64,000 nt of DNA from positions 310,001 to 374,000 of the forward strand of contig NW_024881675.1 in the NCBI RefSeq assembly GCF_019059575.1, written 5' to 3'. Below are positions 53,570 through 64,000 of the stretch, in pieces. How positions within the stretch are numbered: position 1 is the stretch's first letter; each line of letters starts with the position of its first letter. A program made the position numbers and the translations under genes. Under the pieces are notes generated by a model. The model worked only from the letters and a program-made list of their open reading frames with translations, was not told the origin of the DNA and did not search any database. The stretch comes from Amphibalanus amphitrite. Its lineage: Eukaryota; Arthropoda; Thecostraca; Balanomorpha; Balanidae.

Positions 53570-54612
53570 TTAACCCTCGCCGGACCAATTGGTTTTCTAC
53601 ATACGCGCCGGCCGAGGGGGGGGGGGGGCGGGTACGACCCCCCCCTCGCCGTTTCGCCCCTGGTGGAGCTAGCGCGTCGCGGAAAAAACGAGCGTGTGCG
53701 CCGTTACGAGACGCAGAGATTGGTACCCGATTTTAAGGTCCTAGGTCAACCGGTGACCTCTGAGGTCAGGTCAAGTGCCCCAAGGTACGGTTCAGTTTTT
53801 GGTGAATAACTTCGCAAAAAATGGCCGCAGAGCCGCGATTTTGGCAGCATCGTGTTCGCCTCGCTCAGGCGCGTCGAATGATATACTTTTTGTTCGGGTC
53901 AGGTCAACTTGGGGTGTTGACCTCAGGTCAAGGTCAGGTCAGCACCCTAAGGTCACGAAGTTGGTCGAAAGGGGTCATGTCGCATATCCTTCGATTTGGC
54001 AGGTCTTCCTGAGTCCATTGGTGGCTTTCCCGACTCGCTAGCTCAATTTGATCAAGAGTTATTGACGAAAAACTAATATGACCTTGATGACGTCATAAAT
54101 GACGTCACGCAAGGTCAACATTGCAAAAGTGACGCATCTAACCTTGCAAGGAGTGCATCAAATCACGATTCTGTGTGCTTGAGATAGTTGGAGATCGTTC
54201 CCGGCGCCAGAATAGCAGTTTGAATTTTTCCCCATTGACTTATAATGGTGAGGTCACGAAAATGACCTGACCTCATATGACCTTTAGGAAAAATCCGAGA
54301 TATACAAGTTGTGAGACTCATAATGGATACTAGATCCTGCAAGTTTCATTTCCCTGTGACATCTCCTCTGGCAGTGAGGGTGTTGCGAAGTTGCGACATC
54401 TGAAGACCGTGCAGAGGTTCACTTATGACGTCATAGGTCAGTGACCTGACCTGACCCAAAAATGCGGTTGGTGTCAAAAGATGCGGCTTGGATCAAAGGT
54501 CAGGTATGCCAAGTTTCAGCTCTCTATCGCCAGCGTGTTCGGAGCTATCGCGAAAAAACCCTATGGGGGGGGGGCGGCACCCGCCCCCCCCCCCTCGGCC
54601 GGCGAGGGTTAA
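53570..54612. mobile_element. TTAA (piggyBac-like) non-autonomous element, 1.0 kb
   Basis: TTAA at 53570-53573 and 54609-54612. Inverted ends CCCTCGCCGG and CCGGCGAGGG extend into roughly 100-bp imperfect arms with G/C-runs and CGCGGAAAAAAC. The interior holds many TGACCTGACC motifs. The fragment at 16976 is related. No transposase. Confidence 0.8.
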
Positions 54613-56517
54613 CTCGAGGTCACAGGAAGTTTCGTTGCAATAGGCTCCTTTTTGCGCGTCTTATTGGGAAAGCCCGAGAGGGGTCAACCATCTGACCCCA
54701 TTTCCCCTACCTACAGGCAGGTCCGATGGTAGTCAGGGCTGAGGCTAGTTAGGTACCTACCTCGTAGTTACTGTCTATCAAGTTATTGTCCAAATCCTAC
54801 TGGAGTCCTTTTATGACCTGAGATGACCTCAGTAGCATAAAAGTGGTCACATCACGAGTGAAATTTTCCGAGTAAATGTGTCCTATTTATCTGTATCCCG
54901 ATGTTTAAGGGTGTTTTCGTTCTTCAGAGGAAGAGCATTTCAATTTTCTCCCATAAACCCGCGCCGTACCCGCGCCGCGCCGCTAGTTTTTTCACGAATA
55001 TTTCAAAAAACGACGTCGCGCAGCGCCACCGTTTTTACTTTGGATCAGTGAGTGAACTTGTATATTTTTTTTTTTTTTTTGCATACAATAAAGGTTGTGT
55101 CTATCGAGCAACGTATATTTCACCGTTTCGGATTGTCATGGATGCTTATTTTTGGGAATAAAATGTCCGAAGCCTGAGATCGTTTCCTATTTCGTGCTAA
55201 ATAATAAATATTCATCAAGATCAAGGTGTTTTGATAAAAAAACACTGTGCTGCAAATTGGATTAATTGGATTTTATGAAAAAATCAGCGAAACCTGTTTT
55301 TCATACTCGTATTTTGCAACTAGTAAATCATGCATTAACAATGACGTTATATTTTAGACTGATGCCCCATGGAAGGCAAGACTGGCAAAAACAGCCCCTT
55401 CACTAGCTGACAATGGCGCCCCTCTCAAGGGAAAAAGTCGCCCCCTCGAGCACCATGCCCACCCCCCCCCCCCTTTCGCTGATTTCTGGCTACGCCACTG
55501 CCACCAGTGCTCATTTACCGCGGATTTGCTTTGTCTGCATCAAATTGTCCACAGAGAAAAATCGTGCTGAACTTTTGACATTGAGTTTGGGGTAAGACGG
55601 GCAACTATGAATCCAATGGGTCTGCAATGGTGAAAATATTTTTGTTGCTGTAGGAAAAAAAAGAAGCATTTCTAATAAGAATATGTTCGATTCTGATACT
55701 CACAGACATTTTAGCAATATTCCTTCGGCACAGTTTATTCTCGAATAATGAATGTGAAAAACGGTTCTACATGGTTTCTGAACTAGGGCCTCTATACGAG
55801 CATACGCCTTCTGCACGAATCTCGTATACTGCCATTTCCGAAGCACTTGAGACCAACGAGCGACTGTATCAATGCGGCTAATCTCGGGCATTTGGTGCGA
55901 GCTGTGCTGGTCGGTGAAAGAAGCTGGCCGTCTTGCCCTACCCATGTGACCGTCTTACCCCATGGGGTGGGGTAAGACGGATTTTTGAAAGGTTTTGCAA
56001 AAATAGCTACAGTTTATTTGTTGGATCAGGTCTAAGTCTCATCTTCTGGCAAATGGAAGTAGAATGTCTAAAAAAAAAGTTTTCACTCAGTTTCCCTTTT
56101 CTATGATGTTTCTAACCGGCCGAAAAATGGCTCCAAAGTTAAGGTGCCCGTCTTATCCCACTTTCCCCTACATTAAGAAATCAAAACAACAAAAATAACC
56201 ATTGCCGAGTATCAATACCTATCTGCTCGTTGCACACCGGTCAGTTGATAGTCAAATTCTAACATAAATTACACGGGATAGTTTCGTTCTTGTCGATGAG
56301 ACCACGCCCAGTTACGGTATGTGCGATTTTGTCAAAAACGGTCGGAGGTTGTACCTATTATGACGTCGTAGCTCGGTGACCTGATATGACCCTATTTTTT
56401 TTACCAAAAGTTGCGCGAAGGATGTCCCAGAGGCCATTGAAAATTTAAGCACGATCCGACTATGTAATAGTTCGGTTTGCCTCGCAAAAAGGCTCGGGCG
56501 ACCTGCCAGGGCGAGGG
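54613..56517. other. unassigned DNA with an inverted pair and the right end of a TTAA element
   Basis: GGGGTAAGACGGGCA near 55589 and its complement TGCCCGTCTTATCCC near 56145 bracket about 575 bp. An inner palindrome CCGTCTTACCCCATGG..GGGGTAAGACGG is near 55952-55982; this is probably a decayed DNA transposon. CCAGGGCGAGGG then TTAA at 56518-56521 is a TTAA-element right end whose left end was not found. CCACTGCC at 55495 follows GGCTACG, a hAT-like end. Confidence 0.5.
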
Positions 56518-56524
56518 TTAATTA

Positions 56525-56774
56525 TGTCGCGGAGGCGCGGAAGGAGAGACGACTGAGCGGGCCGAGACTTGTATTGCAACTGTGGTTCTGATTCTGATTC
56601 GCCAGTGCCTGTGCGTTATATACAAGGTGGTTGCACAATGAAGGACCGGTCCGCCGACCCGCCGGGTCGGTGGACGGTGCCGACACGTGGGGAAAGTGAC
56701 GGCTATTTCTATGTAACAAAGCTTGAACGTGTACTCTCTTTATCATGATATGGAAGAAGGGAATCGGTCCCACA
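56525..56774 (-). repeat. 3' LTR of the non-coding LTR element
   Basis: TG...CA bounded, contains GTTATATAC (TATATA-like on the element strand). Nearly identical to the LTR at 59939. Confidence 0.8.
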
Positions 56775-57248
56775 TTATCTTCCCTCCCCCAGGGAAGCGT
56801 AGGGAACCGAAGCGACCATAACAAAGAGAGGAAACGTTTAGCTGACGGAGAAAGAAATTTCCATATGAGCGTATCACAAAATGGTAGCAACATATAAGTA
56901 AGTTTCGTGACAATTACACCTACTACCGGGCGATCCCTCCGCACTCTTGGCGGGGACCGTCCCTGGGCATCTCCATGGCCCTCGGCATCTCTGGCCGAAT
57001 ATCAACACAATATAAATTCAGTGAATTGACGACGATTAACGTATTTGAATGTTCATACCGTTCAGAGTATGCTCTTTCTACGTTTACTAGTGTCAAAATG
57101 ACACGGCAAAGTGCAGGCAAAAATTAAACGCACTTGCAATTTCTCCGTGAATTTTGGGGTGAGCAACCACACTGAAGCGCAACAAACGACAGAACACTGA
57201 CGAAAACGGATAATGAAACAGTACGGTTTTGAAACACAACGAAGTTAT

Positions 57249-59456
57249 AGTCTGTTTTTCGTATCTTCTACCTTCACTCAAAGACGGTAAACTCTCTAAT
57301 CACGTGCTCCAGCGAACATCTAATTAAATCAACACCGGTGCAAAGTCAATTTCTATCTCGAACGCAAGATCGAACGTCTGTCCCAGTCTGTCCCCTTGGC
57401 CTATCCCGTTAATCAAAATGCGATGTTCTTTGTCAAGTGAAATGCATTTGCATAAAAACGTGACATTATATTTTAATTCTGGCAAAATTATCCCTTTCTA
57501 ATTCCATTATGTTTTCAAACAATAGAAGGGCAATAGCCTTGGTCTCAGACAAGACAAAATGATCGTAACGTTTTTTTTTTCATCGTTTCAAAGCAAAAGA
57601 AATGTGGGTTAGGTGACTGAAATAAGGCGGTGAAGAAGGAGCACAACCAACGAATATCGCCAGAATAAAGAACTTACTTCCTTGGATACCAGAAAGAAAA
57701 GTGTTGAAGGCGCGGAGAAACACCGTCGGTGGTGGCACAGCTCAACTCCGTCATGCTTTCAGCGCAATATAATACGAAAAATGCATACGTGGGTGTTATT
57801 GTTGTTATTACCTGCATTTGTGTATCATAATATAAGCCCTAAGGCGTTGGTGATTGCCAGCGGTCACTCAAAAGGTCATGTCAGATGATAAAGATCACCA
57901 GCAGCTCTCGACAATACCTAATAGCTGCTATAGAACTAAAGATGTTTCGACGGCGCTGTAGTTCAATCGGTTGACAAGGTTTGGTCAGATTTGTCCAAAC
58001 ATGTAGAGCTCGGGAGCTTTTTTGAATTAATGACCTTCAGCGGCCTTCACTATTGACCTCAGCAAAATGCGGTAGGTATATACCTACTATATACCGGGTG
58101 GCCCAGAAAAAACGTTCCCAATTTTAAATCAACATTTCTCAGAAAGTTATAAAGATACAACATTGAAAGTTCCAATAGTAAATGTGGCATATATTTTCAG
58201 TGAATGGTATGATTTTCATGTTATTCGGTCAATTACTTTTTAAATGGTTCGTGTTTCTAGCATGCCATGTAAAAATCACTTTTTTGCTCTGATGTTTACC
58301 AAAAATGTGAGTGAACGGGCCACTTCCATCTCGGCACCACGGCCTACAGCCATGACTGCTACTGGCAACTAGTCTCATTGGTGGTTCAGGCCTCAGGGTA
58401 ACACATTCCCTGTAGCTTTTTTCCTTATTCGGTCGATTCACTATTTTCATGAAGGGAGGGCGATCAGCAGTAACCCATGCACCGTGCCACTCGGCTTCGC
58501 CTCGAAACAGGACTTGTGTTGAAACGAATGGCATCCATTAACACAACTTTGGCTTAGTATTTGAATATTTGGCACATAAGTGTGACAAAGATATCTAAAA
58601 TAGCAGCACACACGCTGGTATCATTCACGTTGTTCTATTTTTGTATTTTTTCTAACATGGTACGTCTAAGCCAATCATTACTTCCGTTCAACAACGGCAA
58701 AAAAAGCAAAAACGTCTTACTTAGTTCAACATAAGATTGCTGGCTTGAAAATAATGGTACAGTGTTATAATTTGGCATACCAATGCGCAAAGAAGTGACG
58801 CAGACTTGATGAAAATTTTGGCTCGTTATTTGCGCTCGAATTTGAGATATAGGCCTCCAAAGTTCGGAACGTTTTTTTTGGGCCACCCGGTACGTATACT
58901 GCTGAATGTAATTGTTGAGAGCTTTCGATTCTTGCCCGTGTCTTCGCACCTTTCTTACTTTTCGGGATGATCGCGTGAGGCAGATAAGAAAATAATAAGA
59001 TGAAGCAAATCTGCCTGGGGACCCACCAAGCGGGCGTGGGCTAAGATAATTTTGTTATTCGTCGACCACGTGTAAAAGTTATCGCAACGTAAATAAAGCA
59101 AAACATAAATTAGGCATTTGAAAAAAAAAATATAGGTAACACATTTAGTTTCTTTTACCAAATGACAAGGAAGTGCTAGCTTTAAACTATTCTTTAAATG
59201 TTCTCTGCAAAACGTCCTTGTTTATAGGTCGGTAGTCAGTACCATTAAACCGTGGTAACGATAATACAAGCGATACTCTAGCTTAAAGGTTTCTTTTCCG
59301 ATTTGAACTGCGCAGCGAAGGCGAACTCCAACACGAGCAACAAACTCCTGCAATGAGTGGTGGGCCATGCGGCCAAGATTTGAAAACTATACCCTAAAAA
59401 CGTGCTGGAGGAACAAAACATCTTTGAGTGAAGGTAGAAGATACGAAAAACAGACT
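57249..59456. repeat. inverted 35-bp repeat pair inside the LTR element
   Basis: GTCTGTTTTTCGTATCTTCT at about 57249-57283 is complementary to about 59422-59456 (to CTTTGAGTGAAGGTAG). It could mark the ends of a decayed insertion that makes up most of the interior. Confidence 0.5.
58092..58892. mobile_element. mariner-like element remnant, about 0.8 kb
   Basis: TA then CCGGGTGGCCCAGAAAAAAC at the left and GTTTTTTTTGGGCCACCCGG then TA at the right. The ends are of the kind known for arthropod mariner elements. The interior has only short frames and no transposase I can recognise. It is nested in the LTR element. Confidence 0.7.
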
Positions 59457-59938
59457 TTAAAACAAATTTCACAGCACAATTTCACTGTCACTATTTGACG
59501 AAAATACAGCAAAAGCTCATAATGGGTGAATTTTCTTGATTTCGGTGCCAATTTGTCTTGAATTTAGCGTTGAAGTTTTTGTTTTATCTTCTCTCCTCCG
59601 AGCTTGAGTCCTTCAGCGAGGTGGTGTCCATCTCGATGATGCTGAGGAGGACGGCGCGGGCTGATGAGCCGTGCGCTGTCGGCGGTCTCCGTAGTAGTCC
59701 AGGGTAGCTGATGACCTTGCCGCAGGGCAGATAGTCTTGCTGGGCAGAGCTACTCACTGGAGACGGTGCTGCTGGACGATGACGAGTCCAGGATGGTCAG
59801 CTCCCTAGTCGATGACGTGACGTAGGGGCGATACACTGTCACGGAGCACGGACTAACCAGTCTGCGATGTCAGTGCAGATGTAGAGGCTGGGGTCCGTGG
59901 TGAGGGGCACAAGTCCCCTCGACCGCCGCTGCCACCAT

Positions 59939-60188
59939 TGTCGCGGAGGCGCGGATTGAGAGACGACTGAGCGGGCCGAGACTTGTATTGCAACTGTGGT
60001 TCTGATTCTGATTCGCCAGTGCCTGTGCGTTATATACAAGGTGGTTGCACAATGAAGGACCGGTCCGCCGACCCGCCGGGTCGGTGGACGGTGCCGACAC
60101 GTGGGGAAAGTGACGGCTATTTCTATGTAACAAAGCTTGAACGTGTACTCTCTTTATCATGATATGGAAGAAGGGAATCGGTCCCACA
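59939..60188 (-). repeat. 5' LTR of the non-coding LTR element
   Basis: Near-identical partner of 56525-56774. The primer-site-like TGGTGGCAGC lies directly inside it on the minus strand. Confidence 0.8.
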
Positions 60189-60192
60189 ATTA

Positions 60193-61137
60193 TAATCTTC
60201 GCCATAGCTCATCAAAATTTATGACAAAATGCAAAAACGATACCAATATTAATGCACAAGTCAGTTTGGAAGCCGCATGCAAAATTTTAATAAAATCCGT
60301 TCATACATTTTTCAGTCATGGGCTGAAAACAAACAGGTAAATATCTTTCTGCCTCAACCTGTACCTACATAGGTCATTAGTCTGACCTGGAAGCCGAAGG
60401 TCAGGTCAATGACCAAATATCGGGAAAATCGAGACCTTGTAGAACTTCTAAAAGTGATGTTTTATGTTTCTGGAGTCCTGATTTCAAACTTAAGAATTAT
60501 TACCATCAAAGAATATGTGTTCATCCATTTGAGTAGATCAAACGAGGTCAGGTCAGGTCAACCGGCGTCCCGTCGGCTATCCATTAGTCACTATAAACCA
60601 TCGCTGTCATTTTTGTAACATATTGCCAGAACTAGTTCCGGAATGTTTATATCTGTGCTTAATTTGTAATCAGCTCATAAAAACTACGCTGAGACGTTTT
60701 GAAACGCCAAACGAGGTCATCTAAGGAAAATAACTTTGACCTGAGTCCCAGGGCTGCGGAGTCGGAGTCGGAGTCGGTCGGAGTCGGAAGTTTTGCCCTG
60801 AGTCGGAGTTGGAGTCGCCAAAATCTTACCGACTCCGACTCCGAAGTTAACACTGCATTGCTCAAAGTCATGCCCGACACCTGGCTGCTTCATGATATTT
60901 TGCTTGTTGACCTTTCAAAATCTGATTTTGTTGAAGCTAAGAACATACCCCTGTTTTGGACCAGCGTTTTCATTGAAAAAAAAAACTGAAGAAGGCTGCT
61001 GCGTCAAAACCTGTTTTTATGTATGCATGCTATTTAAAAAGTAGGCACTTATTTGCAACATTGGCCTTGGAACGCGCAAAAGGTCGCTTCAGGCAAGATA
61101 AAAAGTTCTCCGACAATAAATTTTATTTCATTACATA
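60193..61137. other. unassigned DNA with a GGAGTCGG relic
   Basis: GAGGTCAGGTCAGGTCA near 60544 and a GGAGTCGGAGTCGG repeat at 60749-60850 (starting CAGGGCTGCGGAG). Otherwise nothing recognised. Confidence 0.5.
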
Positions 61138-61625
61138 TGTAAACCCGTGTTTACTGAAGGTGAATCGACATAATCAAAAGTGAAGAACATTACATTGTAT
61201 TTAGCTTTAAGTTACATTTTAACAGAGCCAGGAGCGCAACCTCACTCCTTGAGCTCTCGATCCAGACTCCCCGCCCACAGTCAGCCGAACACCTGCCGTG
61301 ATCAGCTGAATGGGCGAAAACATAGTGCACCATGTGATGCTCCGATCGCGGCATCCGCTATATAAAACATTACACTAATTGGTCAGTAAAGCCGCTAAGC
61401 ATGAATAAGAGTGTTTGCCATTCTAATAATATGCGGTACATAATAAACACATTTAATTGCATATCTAGGACAGCTTCGAGTTCATACCTGAAGCAACAAT
61501 TGAATAGCAGACGATCACGCGCAAAACCGTTGAATTAAATTCCTGTCCAGACACCATATGGTCACCGGGCTCCTCTCGGCGGTGAAACAGATAAACTTTA
61601 ATCGGCGCAAAGCTTGCCGATTACA
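61138..61625 (-). repeat. probable 3' LTR of the Ty3/gypsy element
   Basis: On the minus strand it starts TGTAATCGGC directly after the polypurine tract and ends GGTTTACA, giving TGTAA/TTACA ends. TTTTATATAGC near 61365 is a TATA box candidate. AATAAA lies just past the proposed end (about 61117), so the LTR may really extend further left. The second LTR is outside the window and cannot be used to fix the boundary. Confidence 0.55.
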
Positions 61626-62210
61626 CTTCTCCCTCCTTTGAATGAAAGGCGTGCACTTACATCTAGAAACACTCATTGACACATGCGACATCATCAGCAC
61701 GCGCCACGCGACACCAAAACACCGTGGTCGCTAGATGATGCCTGGCAGCATCCGGCTGACCTTGACTGGTAGTCAGCAACAACGAAAAACACAAACACGT
61801 CATCGCACAGCATCGCTCACTTATCAACTAGCTAGCTGAACAGGTATGGCTAACCGTCAATGATGGCAATGGGTACCCTGGGTCCCATCCCAAACACAGG
61901 TTAACCAAACTATGCTATTTACATCCCATGCCATGATGCTCTGAACAGGCTGCTAGAGGGCTCCTACTCAAACTGAGTTTAATGATATTGACATGTCAAT
62001 CAGAAACGTCCCCAGGGATTGACCGAATCTAGCTCGACGCGCACACTCTCTTTCCATAAAGAGTTAAACAAATCTGTCGCACTCCGGCGCCAGGAGCCAA
62101 CCGATTGTCTGCTGAGCTAGTTAAAAGGAAAATCAGGGCGACTGATTTTACGTTAATTTGAGCGCACCTCTTATCTCTTGCCTTTTGAGCATTCATGTTA
62201 ATCAGGCTAC

Positions 62211-64000
62211 CTACAAGCCTGGGACAAAGCGATCAGGCGGTCGAGTGCGTCGCTCGGACCGTCTGGCTGGCACCGGCGGCGGTACCTCAGACCGCGGGGG
62301 TACCGGTGGACACTCGGGTGTCGGCACCGCCATCCGAACTGTGCCGGACGATTGCTCCTCAATCGCTGGCTCCTTACCTTGCACAGCTGTGCCGATGATG
62401 GGCAATCGTGCCCAGGCTGTGACACCAGCCGGGCCACCCGCTGACCCACTGTCCACGGAGACCGACTCTATCTCTGCTGGCGGCGTGGTCTGAGCGCGTG
62501 TCACCGGTGACGCAGCATCAGCACCAGCCCCATCCTGACTCTCAGTGACCTCTGGCTCAGGTGGGGTAACTATCGGCTCAGTTCGCGGCTTCAAACGATT
62601 ATGGTGAACCAGTAATGTTTTCCTGGAGCCCGTGACCTTGATACGATAGTTCAAGTCCCCTACCTTTGCTACAATCACCGCAGCCTTCCACGGTCTCACA
62701 AACTTGTAATATTGTCCCTTAGGAACTACAGCTTTGTGCAAAAATATCAAATCTCCCTCTTTGTATTCAAACTCATTCATTCGTTTTTCGTAGAACCGTT
62801 TGTTTTTCCCATGTGAAGCGTCAGATACCTGTAGCGCATGCTTGTGTGCAATTCTCAAAGACTCGCGTAGCTTATCTACATATTCAGTGACGGTCTGAGA
62901 TTTGCTCGCGACTGGAACCTGGAGCTCAGCCTCCACAGGCAGGCGCGGCTCTTTACCGAACATGAGAAAATACGGACTGTAGCCCAGCGCACTGTGCTCG
63001 AGCGATCTGTACCCCAGCATCAACAATGGGAGGTGCTCGTCCCACTGATCATGATTTGCGTCGAGATACTTCGAAAGCATGTCGAGCAGAGTCCTCATCA
63101 TCCTCTCGACCTTACCGTCACCCTCTGGATGATAGGCACTTATCTTTGTTTTCTCGATGCCGAAAAGACGACACATCTCGGCAATCACCTGACCCGTGAA
63201 ATTGGCGGCACAATCCGAATGGAGCTTCCTCGGGCACCCGTACCTGGAAAAGAATTCGCTCACCAAAGTGGACGCTACTGTGGTGGCCGTCATATCCTTC
63301 AGCGGGAACACCTCACACCAGCGAGTGAAGTGATCGATCACCACCAACAAATGCTTATGACCACTCGGCGTCACTGGCAGGTTAGTCAGAAAATCGATCG
63401 CTACCGTCTCGAACGGCTCGGAAGCATGCAGTTCACCCAGCGCGGCTCTCGGTCTCGGCACCGGCTGACTTCTGGCTGAACACCGCTCACAGCGCTTGCA
63501 GAACTCCTTGACGTCTGACAACATCCCTACCCAGAAGAAGCGTCGGGTCACTGCTGCGTGTAGTCTGTCCGGTCCGGGGTGACCGGCGGTCGGGCCGCTG
63601 TGCAGTGACGTCAGCACACCGGTCACAAGAGATCGCGGAATCACCAGCTGCAGCTGAAACTCATCTCTCGCCCTCCTGCGGTACTTTCGGTACAGGACAC
63701 CATCAAGAAGGGTCAGTCGGGACCACTGCCTCAGCAGGGGACGCAAGGACCTGTCGACACTGCGGCGATGTGGACGCTGTCCCGAGGAAAGATGCTTCAC
63801 GATCTCTGAAATTGTTGCGTCCTTACCTTGCTCGTCTTTCATGAAACTGGTGGACCACAGACTCGCATTGATCTGATGGCACCGCGCTCCCTCAGTCTGC
63901 ACGCCTGCGTCAGCTGTGCTCTCGGGACGCCTGCTCAGACCATCAGCTGCTGTATTAGTGGCCCCCGGGCGATAAGAAATGTCAAATTGATAATTCCCCA
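62211..64000 (-). CDS. Ty3/gypsy Pol, RNase H end and integrase (partial)
   Basis: Open from the window edge to the stop at 62211, about 595 residues without a break. The upstream edge reads ISYRPGATNTAADGLSR, the usual end of Ty3 RNase H. Integrase follows: His-His-Cys-Cys zinc domain (HSGPTAGH ... CKRCERC), first Asp in VAIDFLTNLP, second in HSDCAANFTG, Glu in HPEGDGKVER with 35 residues between the last two (DD35E). Then comes a GPF/Y-like module (GQYYKFVRPWKAAVIVAKVG). The Pro/Glu/Thr-rich tail is unassigned. No chromodomain or envelope is visible. It inserts element cDNA into the genome. Confidence 0.9.
   Translation of the reverse strand, partial: GNYQFDISYRPGATNTAADGLSRRPESTADAGVQTEGARCHQINASLWSTSFMKDEQGKDATISEIVKHLSSGQRPHRRSVDRSLRPLLRQWSRLTLLDGVLYRKYRRRARDEFQLQLVIPRSLVTGVLTSLHSGPTAGHPGPDRLHAAVTRRFFWVGMLSDVKEFCKRCERCSARSQPVPRPRAALGELHASEPFETVAIDFLTNLPVTPSGHKHLLVVIDHFTRWCEVFPLKDMTATTVASTLVSEFFSRYGCPRKLHSDCAANFTGQVIAEMCRLFGIEKTKISAYHPEGDGKVERMMRTLLDMLSKYLDANHDQWDEHLPLLMLGYRSLEHSALGYSPYFLMFGKEPRLPVEAELQVPVASKSQTVTEYVDKLRESLRIAHKHALQVSDASHGKNKRFYEKRMNEFEYKEGDLIFLHKAVVPKGQYYKFVRPWKAAVIVAKVGDLNYRIKVTGSRKTLLVHHNRLKPRTEPIVTPPEPEVTESQDGAGADAASPVTRAQTTPPAEIESVSVDSGSAGGPAGVTAWARLPIIGTAVQGKEPAIEEQSSGTVRMAVPTPECPPVPPRSEVPPPVPARRSERRTRPPDRFVPGL

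Larger units (their letters stand above)
56525..60188 (-). mobile_element. non-coding LTR retrotransposon, 3.7 kb
   Basis: Two direct 250-bp LTRs (56525-56774 and 59939-60188) start TGTCGCGGAGGCGCGG and end GGTCCCACA. They differ at very few bases and are flanked by ATTA (56521-56524, 60189-60192). The pyrimidine run TTCCCTCCCCC beside the left LTR is a polypurine tract on the minus strand. TGGTGGCAGCGGCGG beside the right LTR fits a primer site. The element therefore runs on the minus strand. The interior has a leader and a 15-codon start (59630 leftward) but no gag, pol or integrase, so it depends on a helper element. Confidence 0.8.
61138..64000 (-). mobile_element. Ty3/gypsy LTR retrotransposon, 3' part, cut by the window edge
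   Basis: A minus-strand pol frame with RNase H end and integrase is followed by about 590 bp, a purine-rich AAAGGAGGGAGAAG and an LTR. Only the 3' half is in view. The 5' LTR, primer site and gag would lie beyond 64000. Confidence 0.85.

Noticed and set aside
51754-55500. A hAT element from CAGTGGCGAAGCCACGG at 51754 to GGCTACGCCACTG at 55500
   Set aside because: The ends look related but the flanking 8-mers (GGAGGAGG and CCACCAGT) do not match, so they are treated as separate termini.

Overview
This is eukaryotic nuclear DNA: spliced genes with GT-AG introns, long microsatellites and dense transposons. The GC-rich codon choice of the one clear host gene, a PAT-type tyrosine-recombinase retrotransposon, CR1-like and I-like LINEs and very many non-autonomous hAT and TTAA elements suggest an arthropod, most likely a crustacean. 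The species cannot be decided from this sequence. No bacterial-type genes, CRISPR arrays, rRNA or tRNA genes were seen.

Host gene. One large plus-strand gene can be followed from 11536 to the stop codon at 39118. I chain ten exons plus one possible 30-nt microexon, with matching phases at every junction, into a reading frame of about 2,920 residues. The N-terminal third is a charged Ser/Arg/Lys-rich region with a 441-residue tandem duplication. The C-terminal half carries about 20 C2H2-type zinc fingers, several split by introns. It is probably a nuclear DNA/RNA-binding or chromatin protein, but I do not recognise it by name. Its introns hold most of the mobile DNA.

Layout. 1-11.3 kb: repeats, then a nested set of hAT elements. 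Old element hAT-A (2321-7121) was hit by hAT-B (3166-6444), which itself carries hAT-C (4180-5735) and a foldback. A second, inverted copy of the same B+C composite lies at 7315-11249, with a 746-bp (CT)n tract. 11.8-20.1 kb: an intron filled by one hAT (11797-20090, perfect 8-bp target duplication). Inside it is a PAT-like retrotransposon (12439-19039) whose first ORF is split by a further hAT (16420-18774). 21.1-39.1 kb: the rest of the zinc-finger gene, including an intron with a long-inverted-repeat element (28103-30010) and an intron with a roughly 30-bp minisatellite that took four insertions. 39.1-44.1 kb: 3' flank and a quiet region. 44.1-46.9 kb: broken I-like LINE with RT and RNase H. 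47.2-51.0 kb: two hAT elements, one being the intact sister of hAT-A. 51-56.5 kb: short retroposon, TTAA element and unassigned DNA. 56.5-60.2 kb: a non-coding LTR retrotransposon with near-identical 250-bp LTRs. 61.1-64.0 kb: the 3' part of a Ty3/gypsy element on the minus strand, running off the window.

Most transposon boundaries here are set by terminal motifs plus target-site duplications read directly from the sequence, so they are firmer than their family assignments. None of the hAT, TTAA or mariner-like copies encodes a recognisable transposase. They must have been moved by enzymes encoded elsewhere.
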